Positions 14,809 to 22,772 of a DNA stretch of 31,380 nucleotides are shown here, one piece after another (position 1 is the first letter of the stretch; the number at the start of each line of letters is the position of its first letter). The stretch is from an uncultured Eubacteriales bacterium (GTDB lineage Bacteria > Bacillota > Clostridia > Oscillospirales > Oscillospiraceae). The stretch spans positions 1 through 31,380 of the forward strand of contig UQUO01000023.1 of NCBI GenBank assembly GCA_900544295.1. Reading direction: 5' to 3'. The position numbers and the translations under genes were made by a program. Under the pieces are notes generated by a model. That model made no database searches. It had not been told where the DNA came from and was given only the letters and a program-made list of their open reading frames with translations.

Positions 14809-16077
14809 ATGGACAGCATAGAGCGCAAACTTGCAGAACGCCGCGAGCGGCACATAGACTTCCTGAAGCAGCTCGTCTCCCTCAACTCCAGCGTGATAGA
14901 CATGGGCAGGCGCGGAAACGAGCTGTGTGCGCAGGAGCTCATCGAAAGCACGCTGAGCTCCGTCGGGGCGGACATAGACAGGTTCGAGCCTGACAACGAC
15001 GCCATGCGCGGTCACCCGGAGTACAACCCCGGCCACAGCTATGAGGGCAGGCCGAACATAGTCGGCGTCATAAAGGGCGCGGGCGGCGGGCGTTCGCTGA
15101 TGATAAACGCGCACGCGGACGTGGTGCCGGCAGGCGCGGAGGGCTGGCTCTGCCCGCCCTATGAGCCGCGCATAATAGACGGGCGGCTCTACGGCAGGGG
15201 CGCCTGCGACATGAAGGCCGGAGGCGCGGCTGCGCTCATGGCCCTGGAGACGCTGCACGAGTGCGGAATAAAGCTGGCGGGAGATGTGATATTCGAATCC
15301 GTGGTCGATGAGGAAGGTGGAGGGAACGACCCGCTCGCCTGCTGCCTGAAAGGCTATAAGGCTGACGCCGCCGTTATTCCTGAGCCCACGGGACTGAGTA
15401 TCATGCCGGCGCATATGGGCTGGCTCTTCTATCGCATAACCTTCAGCGGAAAGCCCATACACTGCGCCTTCAAGTGGAAGGGCGTGAATGCCGTGGACAA
15501 GTGCCTGGACTTCATGTGCAGGATGCGCGAGGTGGAGAGGAACTGGGCGATCTCAAAGCGCCACCCCTATCTCCCGCCTCCCACGCTCTGCTTCACGGTC
15601 ATTCACGGCGGGGATTCCAGCTCTACCGTGCCGGAAAAGTGCGTGTTGGACATGTCGCTCCATTTCCACCCCTGCGAGACGGAGAACGGGAGGATAGGCT
15701 CCAGGATAGACGCGCAGCTCAGGGACGAAATAGCCCGCTTCGTAGGCTCTGACCCCTGGCTGAGCGCAAACCCGCCGCAGATAGAGTGCTTCCAGCAGGG
15801 CAACGCCTATGACATAGGCGAGGACCACCCCATAGTCACCTGCGTGCGCGGCTGCCTTGAGAGCTGCACGGGCCGGCGGCCGGAGATACAGGGGCTCGCA
15901 AGCGGGGCGGACGCAAGGCTGCCCACAAACTTTGCGGATACGCCCACCGTGCTCTGCGGCCCCGGCAGCATCGACAACGCACATTCCATAAACGAGTACG
16001 TGCCGGTGGACGAATACCTGGCGGCGGTACACATGTTCTGCAAGCTGTTCACCGAGTGGTGCGGCACGGCCGAATAA
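14809..16077 (+). CDS. M20-family metallopeptidase/deacylase (ArgE/DapE-like)
   Basis: A 422-residue two-zinc amidohydrolase. Motifs: NAHADVVPAG (ligand His102 and Asp104), GRGACDMKAG (bridging Asp134), VVDEEGGGND (catalytic and ligand Glu168/169), PEPTG (Glu192) and a late His in IDNAHSINEYV. The dimerisation lid lies between about 205 and 310. M20 enzymes of this length hydrolyse N-acyl amino acids or small amides (ArgE, DapE, succinyl-desuccinylase). The exact substrate is unknown. It is coupled to the permease by a 7-base gap and ends at a strong terminator. Confidence 0.88.
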   Translation: MDSIERKLAERRERHIDFLKQLVSLNSSVIDMGRRGNELCAQELIESTLSSVGADIDRFEPDNDAMRGHPEYNPGHSYEGRPNIVGVIKGAGGGRSLMINAHADVVPAGAEGWLCPPYEPRIIDGRLYGRGACDMKAGGAAALMALETLHECGIKLAGDVIFESVVDEEGGGNDPLACCLKGYKADAAVIPEPTGLSIMPAHMGWLFYRITFSGKPIHCAFKWKGVNAVDKCLDFMCRMREVERNWAISKRHPYLPPPTLCFTVIHGGDSSSTVPEKCVLDMSLHFHPCETENGRIGSRIDAQLRDEIARFVGSDPWLSANPPQIECFQQGNAYDIGEDHPIVTCVRGCLESCTGRRPEIQGLASGADARLPTNFADTPTVLCGPGSIDNAHSINEYVPVDEYLAAVHMFCKLFTEWCGTAE

Positions 16078-16081
16078 GGCG

Positions 16082-16120
16082 CCGGACCCGCCTCCTTTTG
16101 GAGGCGGGTCCGGTATTTTT
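16082..16120 (+). terminator. Terminator after the M20 peptidase
   Basis: A perfect 14-pair stem, CCGGACCCGCCTCC at 16082-16095 with its partner at 16100-16113, a TTTT loop and a TATTTTT tail. Confidence 0.9.
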
Positions 16121-16155
16121 ATATGCGCTTTGCTCAGTGACGCGCTCTGTGCCCA

Positions 16156-19065
16156 TCACTCCCACTCGCCGGGGAGGCTGAGGCCCTGGGCGCTCAGCTG
16201 GCGGCGGGACTCCTTCAGGGCTTCCAGGGCCTGCTCTGCGCCGGCGGGCAGACGCTCCGGGGAAACGCTGCCGGCGCCGTCGTAGAAGCCCTCAAAGGCC
16301 TCCATATAGGTCATGGCCTCCAGCGCCTGCTCCTGCTGCTCCGGCGCCATCTGCGAGAGCAGCTCGGCCAGCAGGTAGGACACATAGCGCGTCTCCGCCT
16401 CCAGCCAGCCCGCGTAGGCCGAAACCAGCCGCTCGCGCTTGTCGCGGCTGTCATAGGCGCTGTCCTCCTCGCAGAGCACGGCCTCCAGCCGCGCCATGCC
16501 GGCCTCCGCCGCCGGCTCCATCAGCGCCCAGCGCCCGCAGAGCTCCGCCAGCAGCTCCGCAGAAAACAGCCCCTTGCCCGCCTCCAGCTCCGCCAGGGCC
16601 GCGTACAGCTCCGCGTCCGGCTCCGCGGCGTAGAGCGAGGCGAGAAAGCTCCGCTGCTGCGCTATCATCCCGGCCAGGGCCTCGCGCGCGGCAGCGTCCT
16701 CGTTATCCAGCACGTCGCTCACCGAGGCGCGCTCCAGCAGCTGGCGCTGGGCCGAGACCTGGCTGCTCCAGAGGCCGAGGCAGCTGTTCAGCGCGGCGAC
16801 GGCGTCGTATATGAGGCCCTCCTCGGACTCGGTATAGCTCGTCCGGGCGTGCAGCCGCGCGCCCAGGGCCGCGCCCGCCCCGCCCAGAAGCAGCAGCGCC
16901 GCAAGGAGCGCCGCCCCGCCGCGCCGGAGCTTCGCCCCGCGCCGGGCCGAGAGCCGCCGTCGGTTTTCGTCCGCCTGCCCGGCCAGGACGTCCAGGAAAT
17001 TGTCGTGCAGCAGCGCGTACTGCCCCGGGGCCGCCTCTCGCAGCAGGCCGAAGCGCTCCGTCAGCCGCTCGCCGACCGCGAAGTCGTACCACTCCGCGGC
17101 GCTGCCTATGCCCTCGAACATCAGGCGGGACTTGCCCATGAACTCCGGGAAGACCTCGCCGAAACTGCGGCCGTGCAGCTCGCGCCAGCTCCGCTCCGCC
17201 AGGCGCAGGAGCTCCTGCGCCTGGAGCAGGCTCCGGTCCAGGCGGCGCATCAGCGCGGCCGCATCGGGCAGGAAATGGCGCAGCAGGTAGGCCGTGCACA
17301 ACTGCGCGCCCTGGCTGCCGCTGTCCTCGCGCAGGGCGCGGCGGCAGAACTGCTCCAGATACAGCGCCACCAGGGCCTCCTGCGTCTCGGGCGCGGGGGC
17401 GCCCTCGCCGGGGGCCTGGGCGGCGTCGAGATAGAGGAAGAGCAGCATCGGCGTTGCCAGCAGGCGGCGCAGGCCCTCCTCCGCGGGCAGGGGCAGGCCG
17501 CGCCTGCCCAGCTGTATTTCCAGCTGGGCCTCGCTCAGCGGCGAGAGGGCCAGCGGCTCAAAGCCGCCCAGGGCGTACTCCAGCACGGCGGAGCTGCGCT
17601 CCGTGACCAGCAGGCCCAGGCCCGGGCGGGAGCCCAGCTCCTCCAGCTCCGCCAGGAGCTTCTCGCGGTGCGGCCCGGCCTCGTTCAGCCCGTCCAGCAG
17701 CAGCACGAGCCGCGCCCCGCCGCCGGGACCCGGGCTGTCGAAGAGCGCCTCCAGCGCGTGCAGCGCGTCCTCCCAGCCGGGGCCGCCGGGCGCGAAGCGC
17801 AGCAGCCGCAGCAGGCTGCGCCTTATGTAGTCCGCCTCGCCGGGACAGGTCTGATATCCCCTCAGGGGCAGGAGAATGTACACCGGCTCCCCCGGCCGGA
17901 AGACCGAGGCGCGGCGCGCGGCGAGCTCCAGCAGCAGGCGCGACTTGCCCATGCCGCCGGGGCCTGTGAGCAGGAAACGCCCGCCCCCGTCGAGCCGCCG
18001 CTCCAGCTCAGGCCGCGGGAGCGTCTCCCCTTCCGCCGCCGCTAGCGGCTGGTCGAGATATTCGCCCTGCGGCGCGCGCTCCCGCCGCAGACGGGCCGCC
18101 CCGGCCTCCCAGAGCGCGCTCGGGCTGACGCCGAAACCGTCCAGCCGCGCGAGGAGCTCGCCCAGCTCCTCGGCCATGGCCTGCGCGTCCGCATAGCGCC
18201 TGCGAGGCAGGGCGTGCAGCGCGCGCAGGAGTATCTCCGCCGCCTTGGACGCGGCGCTCTGCGGCACCCCTGCCAGGCAGGGCAGGCCGGCCAGCCCGCG
18301 CCTGAAACCGCCCGAGGCGGCCTCGCCCTCCCTCAGCCTCCGCCCTGAGAGCAGGTGGAAGAAGACCGCGCCGCAGGAGTAGATATCCGTCGCCGGGCAG
18401 AGTGCGGCCTCGTCGCCCAGCAGGACCTCGGGCGCGGAATAGCCCGGCTTGCAGCTGAAGCAGAAGTCGCCCCAGTCGGGCCGGCGCGTGTCCCAGACGC
18501 TGTTGAAGTCTATGAGCAGGGCCTGCCCCGGCAGGAGCAGGATGTTGTCCGGGCTGACGTCCAGGTGCAGCAGCCCGCGGCGGTGGAAGACGGCCAGCGC
18601 GCCCAGCAGCCGCAGCATGACCCCGGCCGCCTCCCTCAGAGGGAAGCGCCCGCGCGAGTCCAGCGCGCGCAGCAGGCTCTCGCCTCCGTGCAGGGAGAGC
18701 ACGGAGTAGTAGGTGCCCCGCGCATCAAAGGAGTTGAGGTTCCCGGCCGTGGCCTCCGGCCGCCCGGCCAGCAGCTCCAGGTTCACCTGGTTGCCCATCA
18801 GGAAGCGGCGCTTCGCCTCCTCCATGACTGCAAGGCCCGGGCCGGTGCAGACGACGCCCCCGTCCGGCGCGCGCTCTATGCCGCCCTGCGCGCTCAGGGG
18901 AAAGAGCTCCTTTATGAGCACGCGGTGCAGCGCGCCCCGGTTCAGGGCGTCCTCATAGGCCGCGCGGTAGACGACGGCGCTGCTGCCGCTGCCCTCCACG
19001 GCCTCTATCGTATATTCGACACCGCCCAGGAGCAGCCGGCTCCCGGGCTGGAGCGCAGTTCTCAT
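16156..19065 (-). CDS. Membrane-anchored Ser/Thr kinase fused to NACHT-type NTPase
   Basis: A 969-residue multidomain protein. Residues 15-305 are an intact Hanks kinase: glycine loop GSGSSAVVY (25-33), VAIK-type Lys52 in VLIKEL, catalytic loop HLDVSPDNI (Asp169, Asn174), metal Asp186 in DFN, and APE at 211-213. Residues 360-700 form a NACHT/STAND-like NTPase: Walker A GPGGMGKSR (368-376), Walker B LVLLLDGLNEAG (453-464), and sensor LLVTER at about 490. A basic stretch then a hydrophobic segment at 717-738 is one transmembrane helix, followed by a 230-residue acidic helical domain, probably outside. It is the second gene of an operon with the HTH-like protein, 23 bases apart. The start has AGGACAGG. 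Kinase plus NACHT suggests sensing with NTP-driven assembly; signalling or defence roles are inference. Confidence 0.85.
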   Translation of the reverse strand: MRTALQPGSRLLLGGVEYTIEAVEGSGSSAVVYRAAYEDALNRGALHRVLIKELFPLSAQGGIERAPDGGVVCTGPGLAVMEEAKRRFLMGNQVNLELLAGRPEATAGNLNSFDARGTYYSVLSLHGGESLLRALDSRGRFPLREAAGVMLRLLGALAVFHRRGLLHLDVSPDNILLLPGQALLIDFNSVWDTRRPDWGDFCFSCKPGYSAPEVLLGDEAALCPATDIYSCGAVFFHLLSGRRLREGEAASGGFRRGLAGLPCLAGVPQSAASKAAEILLRALHALPRRRYADAQAMAEELGELLARLDGFGVSPSALWEAGAARLRRERAPQGEYLDQPLAAAEGETLPRPELERRLDGGGRFLLTGPGGMGKSRLLLELAARRASVFRPGEPVYILLPLRGYQTCPGEADYIRRSLLRLLRFAPGGPGWEDALHALEALFDSPGPGGGARLVLLLDGLNEAGPHREKLLAELEELGSRPGLGLLVTERSSAVLEYALGGFEPLALSPLSEAQLEIQLGRRGLPLPAEEGLRRLLATPMLLFLYLDAAQAPGEGAPAPETQEALVALYLEQFCRRALREDSGSQGAQLCTAYLLRHFLPDAAALMRRLDRSLLQAQELLRLAERSWRELHGRSFGEVFPEFMGKSRLMFEGIGSAAEWYDFAVGERLTERFGLLREAAPGQYALLHDNFLDVLAGQADENRRRLSARRGAKLRRGGAALLAALLLLGGAGAALGARLHARTSYTESEEGLIYDAVAALNSCLGLWSSQVSAQRQLLERASVSDVLDNEDAAAREALAGMIAQQRSFLASLYAAEPDAELYAALAELEAGKGLFSAELLAELCGRWALMEPAAEAGMARLEAVLCEEDSAYDSRDKRERLVSAYAGWLEAETRYVSYLLAELLSQMAPEQQEQALEAMTYMEAFEGFYDGAGSVSPERLPAGAEQALEALKESRRQLSAQGLSLPGEWE

Positions 19066-19088
19066 CGCACCTGTCCTTCCCCGGCGGC

Positions 19089-20402
19089 TCAGCCGCCGCC
19101 CTGGGCGCCGGAGAACAGGACCTCCAGCGCGCGGGAAAAGTTGTCGCTCAGAAATTCCCCGCCGCAGTCCGCCGCCAGGGCATAGAGCACCAGGCAGTCG
19201 AAGGGGTTGCCGGGGTCGAGCTGGTTCATGCCGTAGGTCTCCAGGAAGAGGTTCACCTTGCTCAGCGTGACCTCCAGCCTGTCGCGCGGGGACTCGTCCT
19301 CCAGCGGGAGATACCAGGCGGCCTCCTCCCCGGCCTTGTCGCTGTACAGCAGGTCCTCGGAGAAGAGGAAGTCCTCCGTTATGAGGAAGAGCAGCAGCAG
19401 CGCCTTGCGGCTGACGTCGGCCTTGCGGGACTTCATCCGCTGCAGCTCCGTCGCCCCGGGCCAGTTGCGCTTGACGGCGCGCTGGAGATAGTCGAAGCCC
19501 CGGGTGTTCTTGCCCAGGGGGACGTGCATGCGCAGGTATTCCTCCGCTATCCTGTCGAGGGAATAGACCTCCGCGGCCTGTTCGCCGGAGGGCGCGATGG
19601 CGTCGTCCGGCTCCTGCAGGGCGAGGAGCAGGCTCCAGAACTTTTCGTAGGCGCTCTCGTGTATCCAGCCCAGGCGGGCGCTGTTCTCGAGGAAGAAGAG
19701 GCGCAGGCCCTCGCGGTCGCGCACGTCCTCAAAGCGGTGGTAGACCTGCTGGGTGAGGAAGGCGGGCGGGTCCTCCTCCTCGCCGGGGCCGAGGTAGGTG
19801 TCGGACCAGAGGCCCTGCTTCTCGCGGGCCAGCCGCTGCCTGCGGGCCTCGGCGCGGCGCTCGCGGTAGAGCTGCTCCCGCTTTTTCCAGCCCGCGGCGC
19901 GCTCCGCCTCGGCGGCGCGGGCCACGGGACCGTAGATGCCCTCCATCTCCGCGTCGAGCTGCACCGCCTCGGCGTAGCCGAGGCCCGTGCGCAGGGCGAA
20001 GGCGTAGCAGAGCTCGTGCGGGTCGCGGTAGTGTATGCCCGTGTCGGAGGCGCTGGCCAGGACGCGCCCGGCCCGGGCCTCGTCCAGCTCCAGGGCGAAG
20101 CAGATCTTGAACAGCTGCTCCCTGTTCTGCGGCGCGGCCTCGCCGCGGAGCCAGTTGGAGACGTTCTTCCTCAGGGCCTCGGCCTCCTTCGGCCCGGCGG
20201 GCTGCCCGTCTATGCCCAGCAGCCGCGTTTTGAGCCGCTCCGCCAGCCCCTCGCCTGGGCTCACGGAGCGCAGCACGTCCGCAAAGGAGCGGTAGAGCGC
20301 GCCCTCCTCCAGAAAGGCGATGAGCTCCGCCGGGCTCATGCTCCGGCTGTGTATGCGCTCCAGGTTGCGTTTTGAAATTACAGTCTCATATTGGGCCTGC
20401 AT
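19089..20402 (-). CDS. All-helical, HTH-like regulator paired with kinase-NACHT protein
   Basis: A 437-residue soluble protein. Residues 70-130 (KNVSNWLRGE, REQLFKICFALELDEARAG, then GIHYRDPHELCYAFALR) look like an HTH plus helical segment that I associate with uncharacterised Clostridia regulators next to Ser/Thr kinases. Residues 165-205 are a charged, Arg-rich helix that could be a coiled coil. The C-terminal 230 residues are helical, with TFTR-free RMKSRKADVSRKALLLLF and FLETYGMNQLD blocks. No enzyme motif is visible. It is the first gene of the operon. GGGAGGGG precedes the ATG and a consensus promoter lies 42-70 bases upstream. It may be the kinase substrate or a DNA-binding output; this is inference. 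Confidence 0.65.
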   Translation of the reverse strand: MQAQYETVISKRNLERIHSRSMSPAELIAFLEEGALYRSFADVLRSVSPGEGLAERLKTRLLGIDGQPAGPKEAEALRKNVSNWLRGEAAPQNREQLFKICFALELDEARAGRVLASASDTGIHYRDPHELCYAFALRTGLGYAEAVQLDAEMEGIYGPVARAAEAERAAGWKKREQLYRERRAEARRQRLAREKQGLWSDTYLGPGEEEDPPAFLTQQVYHRFEDVRDREGLRLFFLENSARLGWIHESAYEKFWSLLLALQEPDDAIAPSGEQAAEVYSLDRIAEEYLRMHVPLGKNTRGFDYLQRAVKRNWPGATELQRMKSRKADVSRKALLLLFLITEDFLFSEDLLYSDKAGEEAAWYLPLEDESPRDRLEVTLSKVNLFLETYGMNQLDPGNPFDCLVLYALAADCGGEFLSDNFSRALEVLFSGAQGGG

Positions 20403-20443
20403 GGCTCTTTCCCCTCCCGGGCGCTTGCCCCTCAGATACAGAT

Positions 20444-20472
20444 ATTATACGGGCAGCCCCGCGCTTTTGCAA
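20444..20472 (-). promoter_or_regulatory. Promoter of the HTH/kinase-NACHT operon
   Basis: Minus-strand TTGCAA (20467-20472) and TATAAT (20444-20449) with a 17-base spacer, located between the stop of the upstream gene and the start at 20402. The operon can therefore be transcribed on its own. Confidence 0.8.
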
Positions 20473-20505
20473 GCCGCCGGGCCTCGCGGGGCTCAGGGGC
20501 GCGCG

Positions 20506-21120
20506 TCATGCGCTCCAGCCCGCGGAGACGGAGAGACGGCCGAGCTTCAGCCGGAGGCCGCGCTTTGCAGCCTCCTCCTCGATGAGGGCCGCAGCCCTGC
20601 CGGAGGCGCTCTGAAGCAGGCGGGCCGCCAGCTGCTCCTGCCTCGCCTTGGGCAGACGGCCCAGGAGCCCGGCGAGGCCCCCGCCGGCGGCCAGCGGCTT
20701 CGACAGCAGCGCCGGGGCCGCGCCCTGCTCAGCCTCCAGCCTCTCGCGCGCGAGGGGCAGCAGCGCCTGCGCGAGGGCGGCGTAGTCGATGTCCACGAGC
20801 TCGGCCCGGAGCTCCAGCCCGTCCGAGACGGAGAGCTCCTTCACGGAGAGCGAAACGCCCGCACGATGCGCCGCTTCGCCGGCAAGCTCCCGTATCCGCG
20901 CCTCGTTCTCACGGGCAAGGCTGGCGGCTAAGGCCGCCTTGTCCCTGTCCGGGATGGCATCGAGCAGCCGTCGGATGAGCTCCGGCGGCACCGATTCCAG
21001 GGCCTCAAGCAGCCGCGACGCGGCGCTGCCGGGGTCCTCCGCCCGGCCGCGCAGGGCCGACAGGGCGCACAGCGCCGCGTCGCCGTAGTCAAGCTGCGTT
21101 ATTTGCAGAATAAGGAGCAT
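20506..21120 (-). CDS. Hypothetical protein, alanine/leucine-rich, 204 residues
   Basis: Not recognised. The N-terminus MLLILQITQLDYGDAAL is short and hydrophobic but not a clear signal peptide. The rest is helical, rich in Ala, Leu, Glu and Arg, with two similar blocks: VSLSVKELSVSDGLEL (residues 89-104) and LRLKLGRLSVSAGW near the end. The pairing of a helical region with each block suggests an internal duplication. No cysteine pair, metal site or nucleotide motif is visible. GGGAGGAAGGG precedes the ATG. It lies just upstream of the kinase-NACHT operon on the same strand but has its own promoter, so a functional link is possible and unproven. Confidence 0.65.
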   Translation of the reverse strand: MLLILQITQLDYGDAALCALSALRGRAEDPGSAASRLLEALESVPPELIRRLLDAIPDRDKAALAASLARENEARIRELAGEAAHRAGVSLSVKELSVSDGLELRAELVDIDYAALAQALLPLARERLEAEQGAAPALLSKPLAAGGGLAGLLGRLPKARQEQLAARLLQSASGRAAALIEEEAAKRGLRLKLGRLSVSAGWSA

Positions 21121-21206
21121 TTTCCCTTCCTCCCGGATATCCAGACAGTATAAGCCCTAAAAGTGGGAGGAAGCTGAACTTTTTTCCTCCCCCGGGGGCT
21201 GGATAT

Positions 21207-21235
21207 ATCATAAAACGTCGCCGGGCGGCTGTAAA
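21207..21235 (-). promoter_or_regulatory. Promoter of the 204-residue gene
   Basis: Minus-strand TTTACA (21230-21235) and TATGAT (21207-21212), 17-base spacer. The leader to the start codon is about 85 bases and holds a hairpin formed by GGGAGGAA and TTCCTCCC within 21163-21192. Confidence 0.6.
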
Positions 21236-21278
21236 TCCCCAAGCGGGCCTGCCCGCACGGAAAAACCTTTATATATTC

Positions 21279-21307
21279 TTTACACGGGGCGCGGCATAGG
21301 TTAGAAT
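21279..21307 (+). promoter_or_regulatory. Promoter of the YhhN-like gene
   Basis: TTTACA (21279-21284) and TAGAAT (21302-21307) with a 17-base spacer, 28 bases before the ATG at 21336. It also shows that the in-frame ATG at 21306, inside the -10, is not the start. Confidence 0.65.
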
Positions 21308-21335
21308 GGAGCCGGATAACTTGCGGGAGGTCAAT

Positions 21336-21986
21336 ATGGTAACTGCGCTCACTGCCGCCGCTGTGGCGGCCTCTGCAACGCACCTTGCAGCCTGCGGCCT
21401 GGGGCTCCAGAAGCTCCGGCGCGGCACTAAGCTGCTGCTCATGCCGCTCATCGCCGCGCTCTACTGCGCCATGGCCCGCTCGCCCTCGCCGGTCGTGCTC
21501 GGGGCCATGTTCTGCGGCTGGGCGGGGGACTTCTTCATGATCTACAAGCACCGCGAGGCCTTCCTCGGCGCGGGTATGGCCGCCTTCGGGCTGGGTCACA
21601 TCCTCTATGTCGCGCACATAGGCGTCCTCGCCGCGGCGGCGCAGCCCAGGCTCTTCACCGCCCTTGCCGCGACGCTGGTGCCGGGGGCCGTGGCGCTGTG
21701 CATCTTCTTCGTCCTCAGGCGGCGCATCCCGAAGGCCCTCAGGCTCCCCGGGCTGCTATACGGCCTGCTGCTGGCCTCGCTGGGCTCCTCGGCCTTCATC
21801 GGCCTGCGCGCCGGCGCACCCGGCGCCGGCTTCCTGCTCGCCGGCGGCTGCCTCTTCCTCTGCTCGGACGGCATCCTCGCCTTTGAGACCTTCCGCGACG
21901 GGGACAGCAACGCGGCGGACGTGGCCGTCATGCTCACCTACATAGCCGCCCAGGCCCTGCTCGCAGCAGGCTTCGCCGCGGGCTGA
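21336..21986 (+). CDS. YhhN/TMEM86-family membrane protein (lysoplasmalogenase-like)
   Basis: A 216-residue protein with about eight hydrophobic segments. Family features include LRRGTKLLLMPLIAALY near the first helices, the FCGWAGDFFMIY block with its acidic residue, GLGHILYVAHIG, a late FLCSDGILAFETF and a final MLTYIAAQALL. In the family, TMEM86B and some bacterial YhhN proteins hydrolyse the vinyl ether bond of lysoplasmalogens. Plasmalogens are common in anaerobic Clostridia, so the role is plausible. GGGAGG sits 5 bases before the chosen ATG. Confidence 0.8.
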   Translation: MVTALTAAAVAASATHLAACGLGLQKLRRGTKLLLMPLIAALYCAMARSPSPVVLGAMFCGWAGDFFMIYKHREAFLGAGMAAFGLGHILYVAHIGVLAAAAQPRLFTALAATLVPGAVALCIFFVLRRRIPKALRLPGLLYGLLLASLGSSAFIGLRAGAPGAGFLLAGGCLFLCSDGILAFETFRDGDSNAADVAVMLTYIAAQALLAAGFAAG

Positions 21987-22000
21987 GAGCCCCGCCCCTC

Positions 22001-22048
22001 TTGACGGCGGGGCCCCTCTTATGCTATCATACATACCACACGAATGTA
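22001..22048 (+). promoter_or_regulatory. tetR promoter with operator copy 1
   Basis: TTGACG (22001-22006) and TATCAT (22025-22030), 18-base spacer. The sequence ATACATACC-N4-GAATGTA at 22029-22048 overlaps the -10 end and transcription start and matches operator copy 2 before the MFS gene in 17 of 20 positions. This fits autorepression by the TetR protein. Confidence 0.7.
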
Positions 22049-22061
22049 AGGGGGCGCGGAC

Positions 22062-22697
22062 ATGTCCCGAAACAAATATCCCGAGCAGACCGTGGAGCGC
22101 ATCCTGGACGCGGCGCGCAGGCTCTTCCTTGAAAAGGGCTACGAGGCCACGACGATACAGGACATAGTGGACGAGCTGGGCGGCCTGACGAAGGGCGCGG
22201 TATACCACCACTTCAAATCCAAGGCGGACATCATGAACGCCCTGGGGGATCGGCTGTTTTTGGAGCGCGACCCCTTCGTTGCCGTGGCGGGGCGGAAGGA
22301 CCTGAATGGCCTTGAAAAGCTGCGGGAGGTCATACGCCTGCACGAGGCCGACGCGGAGCAGCAGCAGCTGGGACGCGAGGCCCTGCCCATGCTGAAAAAC
22401 CCGCGCGTCCTGGCCGAGATGCTGGAGACGAACCGCCGGGAGCTGACGCCCCGGTTCCTGCGCCTCATCGAAGAGGGGCAGCGGGACGGCTCCATAAGCA
22501 CCGGCTACGCCCCGGAGCTGGCCGAGCTCATACCCCTGCTCACGAGCCTCTGGCTGGCCCCGACGGTCTACCCCGCAACTCCGGAGGGCATGCTCCGCAA
22601 GTTCCGCCTCATAGGCGAGGCACTCGCCGCCCTGGGCCTGCCGCTGGTGGACGAGGAGGTCATGCGCCTGGCCGAGGACTACGTCGCAAGGCTCTGA
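22062..22697 (+). CDS. TetR-family transcription regulator
   Basis: A 211-residue TetR regulator. The N-terminal helix-turn-helix (residues about 10-57) shows RILDAARRLFLEKGYEATT, IQDIVDELGG, and KGAVYHHFKSKADIM, all standard. The C-terminal ligand/dimer domain is helical and not assignable to a ligand. It lies 75 bases before an MFS exporter gene. Near-identical palindromic operators sit upstream of both, so it most likely represses itself and the exporter until an exporter substrate binds. The start has a weak GGGGGCG site, consistent with low expression. Confidence 0.92.
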   Translation: MSRNKYPEQTVERILDAARRLFLEKGYEATTIQDIVDELGGLTKGAVYHHFKSKADIMNALGDRLFLERDPFVAVAGRKDLNGLEKLREVIRLHEADAEQQQLGREALPMLKNPRVLAEMLETNRRELTPRFLRLIEEGQRDGSISTGYAPELAELIPLLTSLWLAPTVYPATPEGMLRKFRLIGEALAALGLPLVDEEVMRLAEDYVARL

Positions 22698-22703
22698 AAA
22701 ACC

Positions 22704-22730
22704 GAGGCCGCCCAAGGGCGGCTCTCTTTT
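22704..22730 (+). terminator. Hairpin between tetR and the MFS gene
   Basis: Stem GCCGCCC-AA-GGGCGGC (22707-22722) followed by TCTCTTTT. It separates the two genes, so the exporter has its own promoter. Confidence 0.7.
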
Positions 22731-22736
22731 GAGAAT

Positions 22737-22760
22737 ATACATACCTTATGAATGTATGTA
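22737..22760. promoter_or_regulatory. Operator copy 2 upstream of the MFS exporter
   Basis: TACATAC (22738-22744) and GTATGTA (22754-22760) form a perfect dyad around a 9-base centre. The first 20 bases match copy 1 near tetR in 17 positions. The site abuts the AAGGAGG ribosome site of the exporter. Confidence 0.75.
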
Positions 22761-22772
22761 AGGAGGCAAGCT

